A DNA stretch of 27,907 bases, taken from positions 1 through 27,907 of the forward strand of contig JAIFMA010000248.1 in assembly GCA_020048795.1 (NCBI GenBank), in the 5' to 3' direction. The notes beneath the pieces were generated by a model. It worked only from the letters and a program-made list of their open reading frames with translations. It ran no database searches and was not told the origin of the DNA. Below, one piece after another: positions 1 to 7,064 of the stretch. Every line of letters starts with the position of its first letter. Position 1 is the first letter of the stretch. The stretch comes from Rhodoferax sp. (GTDB lineage: Bacteria > Pseudomonadota > Gammaproteobacteria > Burkholderiales > Burkholderiaceae_C). Both the position numbers and the translations under genes were made by a program.

Positions 1-1934
1 GTGCGGATTTCATGGCTCATGGTGGCCAGAAAGCGGCTCTTGGCCAGGTTGGCGGACTGGGCCATCTGCATGGCCTGGCGCAAATCCTCTTCGGCACGCT
101 TACGGTCGGTGACCAGGGTGCCGGTACCCCGGTAGCCGACAAACTGGCCCGCGCTGTCCCGGTGTGGCAGACCCGACACCGAAACCCAGCGAACGGCACC
201 GTCTGGCAGGCGAACCTGGTACTCAAAATTCTTGAACGGCAGATGGGCTTCCAATTGGGCCAGATGGGCCGCTGTCTGGGCTGGCGGATTGAGCGCATCG
301 AGTTCCAGAATGGCCTTGCGGCTCCTGCCGAGCAATTGCTCCGGTGGTAGGCCATAAACTTTTTCGAAATTGCTGGAGAAGTAACAAAAGCAGTGCGCTG
401 AATCGGTCTCCCAAAACCAGTCTGAAGCACTCAGCGAGAAATCACGCGAACGCTCTGCATCCAGGCGCTGCTTGGCGGCAAAACGCTCCTGGTTGGCCGC
501 GTCTTTGATTTGGGTCTCTTGCAGACGTCCGTTGATCTTGGCAAATTCGGTGGCAAAGCGCTGCAGGTTGCTTTGGTCGCGTCTGATTTCCTGGTTCAGC
601 GCCACCACACGCTGAGCGGCCAGCATGCGGCCCAGCAACACGTTGGCCTTGGGCGGCTTGGCGACAAAGTCGTCAACGCCAGCAGCAAAAGCCTCGACCA
701 GCTTTTCATCCTGATCCATGCCCGTCAACAGCAAGATGTAAATGGCACGCCCGGCGCGTGTCTGGCGCAGTTTGCGAATCATCGTGATGCCATCCATCTC
801 GGGCATGGCCCAATCAACAATCATCAGATCAGGCGGCTCGACCAACGCGCGCTCCAATCCGATGCGCCCGTTCTCAGCTTCGCTGCAGACATAACCCGCG
901 TCGCCTAGAACGTGTTTAAGAAAGTCGCGCATGACCACCGAGTCATCCACGATCAACACCCGAAACCCACCCTGAGAGGTCACCTTGGACGACCCGTCAC
1001 CCTGCTTGAGTATGGGCGGCGCGGGGGCATTCATCAGCTCCACAAACGGTGGCAAGTCGTGTGAGGGCACCGCCAGCAAGCGGCACCAGTCGGTCCAGTC
1101 CAGCACCACCTTGTCACACAGCACCATCAAATCGTTGGCATCGATCGAGGTTTGGCCACCCAGCAGCAGCAAATTGGCCATCAGGGCGCGCCGGTCGTGC
1201 GGATCGGCCAGGCAGATGGTGGCAATTTTGGCTGCGAGCTTCAGCGTTAACAACAGCCGCTCCGGGCGCGAGCCTGGACTCAGGCTCTCGGCTTTGGCTT
1301 GCTCGTACAGCCGCACCGAGTCCACCAGATTACCCGGAAACCCCCAGTCGCTCAGCAATGCAGCGCTGAGCTCGGCGTGGTCAAACTCAAACGCCTGGTG
1401 TTCAGCCTCCAGCAGCGCCAAGCCACTGGCTGGCGGGCTGCCCAGCAGGCGCGCATAGTCATCGGGGAACAAGCTCGCCAGGCCCAGTTCACCCACTTGT
1501 GACAGCAGCCCCAGGCAAAATGCCTCGTCGCTTTGCATCAGGCGCGACGATGCCGTCAAAGCCTGCATGGCCGCAGCACGGGCCAGGTTACGGGACCAGA
1601 ATGCCGGGTAATTGAAGCCCATGCAACGCTGTGCGGGCTGGTTGCGCATCAACGAAAAGCCAAGTGCCAGGCCACGTACCGCATTGAGTCCCAACAGGGT
1701 GAAGGCTTCTTTGACGGCCAGTACCGGGCGCGAACCCGGGGCACGACAGGCGTTGGCCAGCTTCAGCAGCCGCGCCACCAGGACCGGGTCGACCTGAATG
1801 ACGTGTGCCAGCTGCTCGTTGGTGACATCATCCTGCTGCGTCATTTTGACCACCGCCAGCGCCGGTCCCTTGGGTGAGGGCAGCAAGCCAGACGACTTGA
1901 ATTTGTCAAACAGTGCCACTAGCCTGGGACTCAT
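1..1934 (-). CDS. HDOD-REC-PAS hybrid histidine kinase (C-terminus cut off by window edge)
   Basis: About 644 residues are visible and the gene runs off the left edge. Residues roughly 10-220 form an HDOD domain, with an opening of the type 'VDPVLVARLLKLANA' and 'LLGLNAVRGLALG'. HDOD is a signalling relative of HD phosphohydrolases and usually non-catalytic. A receiver domain follows at about 325-445, with acidic pair D330/D331, phospho-acceptor D374 in 'VDWAMPEMDG' and conserved K426. A helical linker leads to a PAS domain at about 500-620 and then to a HisKA box with H641 in 'MSHEIR', where the sequence ends. A HATPase domain is expected outside the window. The ATG start overlaps the stop of the upstream broken gene as ATGA, which implies translational coupling. 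It is the last visible gene of the receptor operon and probably receives or emits phosphoryl groups through the Hpt and response-regulator proteins encoded upstream. Domain calls are firm; the role is inferred. Confidence 0.88.
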   Translation of the reverse strand, partial: MSPRLVALFDKFKSSGLLPSPKGPALAVVKMTQQDDVTNEQLAHVIQVDPVLVARLLKLANACRAPGSRPVLAVKEAFTLLGLNAVRGLALGFSLMRNQPAQRCMGFNYPAFWSRNLARAAAMQALTASSRLMQSDEAFCLGLLSQVGELGLASLFPDDYARLLGSPPASGLALLEAEHQAFEFDHAELSAALLSDWGFPGNLVDSVRLYEQAKAESLSPGSRPERLLLTLKLAAKIATICLADPHDRRALMANLLLLGGQTSIDANDLMVLCDKVVLDWTDWCRLLAVPSHDLPPFVELMNAPAPPILKQGDGSSKVTSQGGFRVLIVDDSVVMRDFLKHVLGDAGYVCSEAENGRIGLERALVEPPDLMIVDWAMPEMDGITMIRKLRQTRAGRAIYILLLTGMDQDEKLVEAFAAGVDDFVAKPPKANVLLGRMLAAQRVVALNQEIRRDQSNLQRFATEFAKINGRLQETQIKDAANQERFAAKQRLDAERSRDFSLSASDWFWETDSAHCFCYFSSNFEKVYGLPPEQLLGRSRKAILELDALNPPAQTAAHLAQLEAHLPFKNFEYQVRLPDGAVRWVSVSGLPHRDSAGQFVGYRGTGTLVTDRKRAEEDLRQAMQMAQSANLAKSRFLATMSHEIR

Positions 1935-2438
1935 GTTGTGACCTCCAGTTTGCGCTGGCGGGCGCTAAACCAAAACACCGGGCCCATACCGGTGCCACCG
2001 AGGCGACGCTTGCTGTTGCCAGCATGCCGTTCAAACCGGTTGAAAATCGGCCCCTGATCGGTCGGCGCCATGCCAATGCCGGTAACGCAGACCTCAAATC
2101 GAAACACGGCCTCGGTGTGCGTTTGTTCGACCAGCGCCATGCCACCCCATGGGGCGGGCAGGTCGATGCGCCACGCAAGACCTTTTCGCAGTGCGTCGGG
2201 CTCCAGCACCCGACTCAGACCCTCCAGCACGGTGCTCAGTTTGAACGGCTTTTGCGCCAGGCTCAGTGGCCTGGCTTGCAACCCGGTGCTGTCCATCATT
2301 TGGGCCAGCTTGTCCATGCTGTCATTGATGGAGGCGGTGGTGACCTGGGGCGGTCACCCCCATCAGAGCCAGCAGCAGCGCCAGCAGTCCAAGGCCCATC
2401 ATGAGCCGGGTTGAAATCTTCATGTCATGGAGGTTCAT
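1931..2438 (-). pseudogene. Broken receptor/kinase remnant (frameshift plus internal deletion)
   Basis: The start at 2438 lies 7 bases after the stop of the upstream response regulator. Its first 28 residues ('MNLHDMKISTRL' then a hydrophobic run) resemble the N-terminus of the chemoreceptor upstream ('MNFKDLKIGTRL'), but that frame stops at 2322. Removing one base from the four-base G run at 2347-2350 (C run on the coding strand) joins it to the second frame, which is open to 1931. The second part reads as histidine-kinase HATPase debris. 'KPFKLSTVLEGL' and 'GLAWRIDLPAP' are followed directly by 'FRFEV', so the N-box segment is missing. The G1 box reads 'VCVTGIGM', where the usual Asp is Val, and the end is 'GGTGMG'. 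An intact N box and that Asp are needed for ATP binding, so no kinase activity is expected. From the ATG at 2317 the second frame could still give a 128-residue peptide. The debris remains translationally coupled to the HDOD kinase by ATGA. Confidence 0.75.
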
Positions 2439-2445
2439 GATGGGC

Positions 2446-2856
2446 TCAATCCGGGTTGCGTTTGTCATACGCCGTGACCAATTTGTCGTACAAATCCTGC
2501 GCCTTGAACGGCTTGGTCACGTAGGCATCGACCCCGAGCGCCATGAAGGCGTGAATAATGTCTTCGTTGTCGGTGTTGCTTGACACCATGATGAACGGCA
2601 CCCGGTTGAAGTTGGCGCGGGTTCGCATCCACTTCAGCAGTGCATCGCCACCATGGCCCGGCAGGTTCCAGTCGGAAATGACGGCATCAAAGTGCCCGTC
2701 ACTCAGCAAGGCGATGGCCTCTGCCACCGTCGAGGCCTGCTCGATGGTCATGAACGGATTGACCTTGTTCAAAAAGCTGCGCATCATGACAAGATGCACT
2801 GCGACATCGTCAACAATCAATACCCGGCGGTTCTTGGTGTAGTTAACCTTTTTCAT
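2446..2856 (-). CDS. Single-domain CheY-like response regulator
   Basis: This 136-residue protein is a lone receiver domain. The acidic pair D16/D17 lies in 'LIVDDVAVH', the phospho-acceptor is D62 in 'VISDWNLPG', the switch Ser is S92, and the conserved Lys K115 lies in 'VTKPF'. There is no output domain, so it should work by protein contact or as a relay intermediate. An earlier in-frame TTG at 2862 would overlap the upstream Hpt gene's stop. I chose the ATG at 2856 because AAGGA sits 7 bases before it. It lies directly after the Hpt gene and before the broken kinase remnant, so the Hpt protein is the obvious phosphotransfer partner. It may equally respond to the receptor encoded at the head of the operon through a kinase not encoded here. 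The family is certain; the pathway is inferred. Confidence 0.92.
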   Translation of the reverse strand: MKKVNYTKNRRVLIVDDVAVHLVMMRSFLNKVNPFMTIEQASTVAEAIALLSDGHFDAVISDWNLPGHGGDALLKWMRTRANFNRVPFIMVSSNTDNEDIIHAFMALGVDAYVTKPFKAQDLYDKLVTAYDKRNPD

Positions 2857-2858
2857 GC

Positions 2859-3251
2859 TCAATTCCTTTCCAACGAGTTATTTTGCTTGTCGGCCAGCCA
2901 TGTGCACAGACAAGGGCGCAGGCGGCCTATTTCACGTTCCAGTTGGCATAACACGCTCGCATACGCATCATAGTCGGCCATGCGGGCAGCCTTTTGGAGG
3001 TCGGCGCAGGCTTCATAGGCCGGCACGGCAGCAATCGCCCCCAGGCTACCCTTGAGCCGATGGGAGGCCGCGCGCAAGGCATCGGTGTTCCTGGCCATCA
3101 CATGGGTTCGAATGACCGGCAAGTCGATGTCAATTTGTTCCAGCACCATCGGCACCAGTTGGATCAAGAGTGTCAGGCTGCCTTCAAGCGTTGTCAGCGC
3201 CTGGGCAAAATCGATCGGGGCGGGCTCGGGGCGGGTCGATGGTTCAACCAT
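2859..3251 (-). CDS. Hpt-domain phosphotransfer protein
   Basis: This 130-residue protein is one helical Hpt domain with the signature 'SHRLKGSLGAI': phospho-accepting H64 followed by K67, G68 and S69. Hpt proteins shuttle a phosphoryl group between receiver domains or from a kinase to a receiver. It lacks a kinase core or other domain, apart from a short Pro/Glu-rich N-terminal tail. Two starts are possible: ATG at 3251, used here, or TTG at 3260, directly after the stop of the upstream small gene. I see no strong ribosome site for either, so translation is probably coupled. It lies between the 66-residue helical protein and the CheY-like regulator. With the receiver of the HDOD kinase further downstream it could complete a His-Asp-His-Asp relay. 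The domain is clear; the partners are inferred. Confidence 0.9.
   Translation of the reverse strand: MVEPSTRPEPAPIDFAQALTTLEGSLTLLIQLVPMVLEQIDIDLPVIRTHVMARNTDALRAASHRLKGSLGAIAAVPAYEACADLQKAARMADYDAYASVLCQLEREIGRLRPCLCTWLADKQNNSLERN
2864..2868 (-). promoter_or_regulatory. Ribosome binding site of the CheY-like regulator
   Basis: AAGGA on the minus strand lies 7 bases upstream of the ATG at 2856. It decides that start over the in-frame TTG at 2862. The site sits within the last codons and stop of the Hpt gene. Confidence 0.6.
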
Positions 3252-3260
3252 GATGTCCAA

Positions 3261-3461
3261 TCAATGTTGCCGCGACTGACTGCGCGCAATACATGCTGCG
3301 GCCAGATCCATGGCGACCTGGCGCTCTGAGGCATCCACCTCAAAGTGCAGATCGTCCAACAAAAGCGACAGGTGGGTCAGTGCGCCACGCAGGGTCTGCA
3401 ACTGCTGGGTCAGTTGTTGCTCAAGGTGCAAGCGGTGCTGTTTCTGCTGCGCGCTTTCCAT
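3261..3461 (-). CDS. Small helical/coiled-coil protein of unknown function
   Basis: This 66-residue protein is rich in Gln, Leu, Arg and Glu. Residues about 1-37 ('QLTQQLQTLRGALTHLSLLL' and flanks) have heptad-like Leu spacing, consistent with a coiled coil. The rest has an acidic patch and a basic, His-ending tail. There is no signal peptide, membrane segment or Cys-based metal site; a single Cys lies near the C-terminus. I do not recognise the family. The case for it being real is positional: it fills the gap between the chemoreceptor stop (26 bases upstream of its ATG) and the Hpt gene that follows at once. In that position it could be an adaptor or Hpt partner, but the sequence does not show this. 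No antisense or alternative-frame ORF explains the interval better. Confidence 0.65.
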   Translation of the reverse strand: MESAQQKQHRLHLEQQLTQQLQTLRGALTHLSLLLDDLHFEVDASERQVAMDLAAACIARSQSRQH

Positions 3462-3487
3462 GGTGCCGCCAGGTCTGTGTGGCCCAC

Positions 3488-6022
3488 TCAGTAAGGCTGG
3501 AAGTTGCCACCGGGCTTGCTGCGCACGGCAACCGGGGTCAGGCTTGATGCCAGACGCTGCGGCGTAGCCCGCCGGTTTGCGATACCCTTTGGCACGGCCT
3601 TTGCGCTCGCAGTTGCCCCCACATCGAAGAAGGCAATGCTTTCCTGCAACTGTTTGGCCTGGCCTGAGAGCTCTTCGCTGGTGGCGGCCAGCTCTTCAGA
3701 GGCCGAGGCGTTTTGCTGTGTGGCCTTGCTGAGCTGCCCCATGGCGCCGCCAATTTGTTCCACCGAGCAAATTTGCGCCATGCTTTCAGACGAGATCTCT
3801 TGCACCAGGTCGGAGGTTTTCTGGATGCTGGGCACAATCGCGTCAAGCAGTTTGCCGGCACGTTCGGCAGTGGTGACGCTGCTTTGGGCCAGCTCACCAA
3901 TTTCCTTGGCCGCCTCCTGGCTACGCTCGGCGAGTTTGCGCACCTCGGCGGCCACCACCGCAAAACCCTTGCCGTGCTCACCAGCGCGGGCCGCTTCAAT
4001 GGCAGCGTTGAGCGCCAGCAGATTTGTCTGGTAGGCAATATCGTCCACGATACCGATCTTGGATGCTATCTGTTTCATAGCGGCTACCGTATGACTGACG
4101 GCGGCTCCACCCTCAATAGCCTCTTTGCTGGTGGTGGTGGCCATGCCATCGGTCACCTTCGCGTTGTCGCTGTTCTGGTTGATGCTGGCCGACATGGTTT
4201 GAATTTGGGCCGACGTTTGTTCCACACTGGAGGCCTGCTCGCTGGCCGCCTGCGACAGTGACTGCGCGGTGGCGCTGACCTGGTTGGCGGCACCCAGCAG
4301 GGCATCGGCAGCACCATGCACTTCGCCAATCACGCGGGTCAGGTTGTCAGCGGTGGCGTTGACACTGTCCTTGACCTTGCCAAACAGCCCCTGGTAGTCG
4401 CGCTCGATGCGTTGGCTCAAATCGCCCTGGGCAATGGCGGCCATCACATCGGCCACGTCGCCCAAGCCCTGCTCACTGGTGGCCATGAGCTGGTTCATGC
4501 CCGCCGACACCTGGCCAAAGAAACCGGTTTTGCCTTCCAGATTGAGCCGACCGCTGAAGTCGCCCCGGTTGGCGGCCTCCACCATGTCGTCAAGCTCCTG
4601 CTCCGAGGCCAGCTCATCGGTACGGTCAAACCACTGGGTGATGCGCCCTATCCCCACGCCCTGATTGTCAAGCACCGGGCGGCCCAGCAGCCGAAGCTTG
4701 CGGCCAGCGACCTCCAGATCAATGGTTTCTCCGGTGCGCACGGCCTGGTCAAAGCGCGCAACATGCCCGGGCTCTTTGAACAGGGTTGAGAGTTTGCTGC
4801 CGTAAAACTTGTCGGTATCAAAGCCGGAGCCACCAAATAACCTGAGCAAATCTTTGGCAGGGGGTGTGGCGTGCACCAGTTGCGCCTGCGCGTCGGAAAT
4901 GGTGACGCACACCGGCAGGCTGTCCAGCGACAGCCGGATGCGCTGGTTGAAGGCCGCTGCCGTGCCGGCCTCTTGCATGATGGCTTGCACCTTGTCCATG
5001 GCGGTGCTGATGCGGGCTTGCTGGCCTGGCAGGCGCTGCATCGCCATGTCGAGTTTGCCTTCGGAATACGACAGCGCGAGGTCAATCACTTGGGCGTTGA
5101 GTGTTATGTGCGACTGCACCAGCTCGTTGGTGGAGCGGGCCATGGCCGCATAGTCACCCGGCAACTCTTGCACCGGCATGGCAAAGTCGATCATGCCGGC
5201 CTGGTGTTGCCGCGCCATCTCGGTTTGAGCGGCCTGAAACTGTGCCAAAACGCCCTGCATTTTGCTGAAAGATTGCAGCAGTTGGCCGGTTTCGTCGTGG
5301 CCAGTTTTGGGCAATTTGCCATCGAGTTTGCCCATCGCCACGTCGTCGGCGGCTTGCACAGCCAGTTTCAGGGGTCGGGTGATCGAGCGGGTGACCCCCC
5401 AGCCCGCCAGTGCTGCCAAGAGCACTACCAGTGCATTGGCGGCGATCAGCAGGTTGCGGGTGGACTGGTACTGCGCTTCAGATTCGGTGTAAACCCTGGC
5501 GGTGTCGGCTTGCTGGAGTTCGGTATTTTCTTTCAGTGCATCAATCATCTTTTGGGTGGCCGGGCCAGCTTCATTGATCAGCAGGGCAGTGGCCTCGGCT
5601 TCGTTGCCAGCCAGACTCAACTCAATCACCTTGTTGTTGAGTGCCCCGGCGACGGCCCGCGCATCGGCTATTTTTTTGCGGATCGCCTTGCCTGCTTCAC
5701 CGCTGGGCATTTTCTCCAGCTCCGCCCACAGCATGTTGTAGTTATCACGCGCCTCTGTGATGGATTTGCGTCGTTGCTCCTTGAGCTCTTTTTCTTTCAC
5801 CAAAATGATGGCGCGCATGACCCGTGCAATGATGTGTTTGGCATCCGACATTTCATTGCTCAGCCTGAGCTTGACGTTGTTGTCTTGCACAATGTCGCGC
5901 AAGTTATCCTGAATGTCGGCCACCTTGTTCAGGGTCAGCGCGGCTGAGATGATGGTGACCAGCAACACCAGGCCAAAGGCAAACCCGAGGCGGGTGCCAA
6001 TTTTCAAGTCTTTAAAGTTCAT
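3488..6022 (-). CDS. Methyl-accepting chemotaxis protein with internal PAS-like domain
   Basis: This 844-residue membrane receptor has TM1 at about 12-33, a four-helix-bundle-like periplasmic sensor at 34-187, TM2 at about 188-212, and a HAMP domain at about 213-265. A second HAMP-like helical stretch spans roughly 300-350. A PAS-like region lies at about 363-465 ('SLDSLPVCVTISDAQ', 'PVLDNQGVGIGR'), another HAMP-like segment at about 470-560, and the MCP signalling hairpin at about 585-810. The tip is 'DIAYQTNLLALNAAIEAARAG' in two parts at 661-681, followed by 'GFAVVAAEVRKLAERS'. The C-terminus ends 'GGNFQPY' with no NWETF-type pentapeptide for CheR/CheB docking. The start is the ATG at 6022; an upstream TTG at 6067 would add 15 unlikely residues. 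It heads an operon with a small helical protein, an Hpt protein and a CheY-like regulator, but no CheA or CheW. The receptor family is certain; the ligand and kinase partner are unknown. Confidence 0.95.
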   Translation of the reverse strand: MNFKDLKIGTRLGFAFGLVLLVTIISAALTLNKVADIQDNLRDIVQDNNVKLRLSNEMSDAKHIIARVMRAIILVKEKELKEQRRKSITEARDNYNMLWAELEKMPSGEAGKAIRKKIADARAVAGALNNKVIELSLAGNEAEATALLINEAGPATQKMIDALKENTELQQADTARVYTESEAQYQSTRNLLIAANALVVLLAALAGWGVTRSITRPLKLAVQAADDVAMGKLDGKLPKTGHDETGQLLQSFSKMQGVLAQFQAAQTEMARQHQAGMIDFAMPVQELPGDYAAMARSTNELVQSHITLNAQVIDLALSYSEGKLDMAMQRLPGQQARISTAMDKVQAIMQEAGTAAAFNQRIRLSLDSLPVCVTISDAQAQLVHATPPAKDLLRLFGGSGFDTDKFYGSKLSTLFKEPGHVARFDQAVRTGETIDLEVAGRKLRLLGRPVLDNQGVGIGRITQWFDRTDELASEQELDDMVEAANRGDFSGRLNLEGKTGFFGQVSAGMNQLMATSEQGLGDVADVMAAIAQGDLSQRIERDYQGLFGKVKDSVNATADNLTRVIGEVHGAADALLGAANQVSATAQSLSQAASEQASSVEQTSAQIQTMSASINQNSDNAKVTDGMATTTSKEAIEGGAAVSHTVAAMKQIASKIGIVDDIAYQTNLLALNAAIEAARAGEHGKGFAVVAAEVRKLAERSQEAAKEIGELAQSSVTTAERAGKLLDAIVPSIQKTSDLVQEISSESMAQICSVEQIGGAMGQLSKATQQNASASEELAATSEELSGQAKQLQESIAFFDVGATASAKAVPKGIANRRATPQRLASSLTPVAVRSKPGGNFQPY

Positions 6023-6161
6023 GGCAGCTATCTTTCTTGCGCGCCACAGATCATCTGACCATTGCAATCATCTGCATCGGCGTATCTGCGACGGAAACCA
6101 ACGTTCATTGATTCGGAGCTCTCTACTCCCTCGACCCCGATTCTCGGATCAAATGGGGCCG

Positions 6162-6221
6162 CTGAGCCGGACCTGGCTCAGTACTTATACCTAGCGGTAC
6201 TCACTGAATCAGCGAATCAGC
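6162..6221 (-). promoter_or_regulatory. Candidate control region of the receptor operon
   Basis: Within the 252-base gap (6023-6274) three elements lie close together. Two adjacent copies of GAATCAGC occupy 6206-6213 and 6214-6221 (plus-strand reading). On the minus strand a -10-like TATAAG lies at 6184-6189, with no good -35. A perfect 7-base inverted repeat, CTGAGCC/GGCTCAG with a 6-base loop, lies at 6162-6181. The order would fit an activator-dependent promoter, with the tandem repeat at the -35 position and the hairpin near the transcript start. The hairpin could instead end transcription of the upstream regulator gene, but no T run follows it. The rest of the gap shows nothing else I can name. 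Confidence 0.35.
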
Positions 6222-6274
6222 GGGGTCGGTTGACCGCGAAGCACAAGCAAACCCGTGTTCCTGGCGGCTGCCCG

Positions 6275-6967
6275 TCATTGATTGGATGCCGCCCACGAGA
6301 CCAGCTCCGCGCCGCTCTTGAGACCGAGTTTTTTCTTCAGACTGGCACGGTGAATGTCTACGGTGCGCGCGCTGATCGCCAGTTCAAAAGCAATCTCCTT
6401 GGTGGTCTTGCCGATGCCGAGCTTGGCCAGTACTTCAAGTTCGCGCTCGCTGAGCCTGGCATGCGGCATGTCTTTCGGGCTGTTTGAGTGCGGCCTGAGC
6501 CGGTTGCGCAAAAGGGAATTGACGGCCGGGCTGACCCAGATCTGACCATCGAGCACGGCTGCTACAGCTTCCAGCGCAAACTGCTGCGCCTTTTCTTTCA
6601 TCAGGTAGCCACGGGCCCCGATGGCCACCACCTGCTCGGCGTAGATCAGTTCGTCGTGCATGGAAATGACAAATACCGGACGGATGCCCTGCGCTGCCAC
6701 CACGCTGCGCACGGTATCAAGGCCACGCGAATCGCCCATCGACATGTCGCTGATGACCAGATCGGGCTGGAACTCGGCGATGCCGTTCAATCCGTCCTTC
6801 ACAGTGGCGGCTTCGCCGATGATCGTCAGGGTCGGGCAGGCGCTTAGCAGCGCACCCAGCCCAAAACGGACAATGTCATGATCGTCCATGATGAACACGG
6901 TTCGCATCAAACGGGCTTGGGCCGTGACGCTTGGCGGCAAGCTTGCCAGGGAATCGGGAGTGGACAT
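6275..6967 (-). CDS. NarL/LuxR-family response regulator
   Basis: This is a DNA-binding response regulator of 230 residues from the ATG at 6967. The receiver starts at about residue 21 ('RTVFIMDDHDIVRFG'), with phospho-acceptor D74 in 'VISDMSMGD', switch Ser S102 and conserved Lys K124. The C-terminal LuxR-type helix-turn-helix spans about 167-226 ('LSERELEVLAKLGIGKTTKEIA', then 'ISARTVDIHRASLKKKLGLKS'). The start is uncertain: ATG codons at 7009, 6967 and 6907 are all in frame and none has a strong ribosome site. The receiver itself begins just after the 6907 codon. It follows the large HisKA_3-type kinase gene on the same strand with a gap of about 100 bases, the usual arrangement of a NarX/NarL-like pair. 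The target genes are not shown by the sequence; the adjacent receptor operon is a reasonable guess. Confidence 0.93.
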   Translation of the reverse strand: MSTPDSLASLPPSVTAQARLMRTVFIMDDHDIVRFGLGALLSACPTLTIIGEAATVKDGLNGIAEFQPDLVISDMSMGDSRGLDTVRSVVAAQGIRPVFVISMHDELIYAEQVVAIGARGYLMKEKAQQFALEAVAAVLDGQIWVSPAVNSLLRNRLRPHSNSPKDMPHARLSERELEVLAKLGIGKTTKEIAFELAISARTVDIHRASLKKKLGLKSGAELVSWAASNQ

Positions 6968-7064
6968 GGCCTGAGAATACGTCCTGGCAGGCTTTGTGCA
7001 ATAGCGCATTGCGAAATCAGCAACAGGTAAAAGTACTTAGCCGTGCACTTGACGCAGGCCAGGG

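Noticed and set aside
4050..4085. GCTATGAAACAGATAGC-like palindrome inside the chemoreceptor, resembling the interspersed repeat
   Set aside because: It encodes the ordinary MCP stretch 'AMKQIASKIG', which is expected at that place in the signalling domain, so the similarity is probably chance.
4871..5947. 358-codon open frame antisense to the chemoreceptor
   Set aside because: Rich in His, Gln and Arg with no recognisable domain; explained by codon bias of the receptor gene on the other strand.
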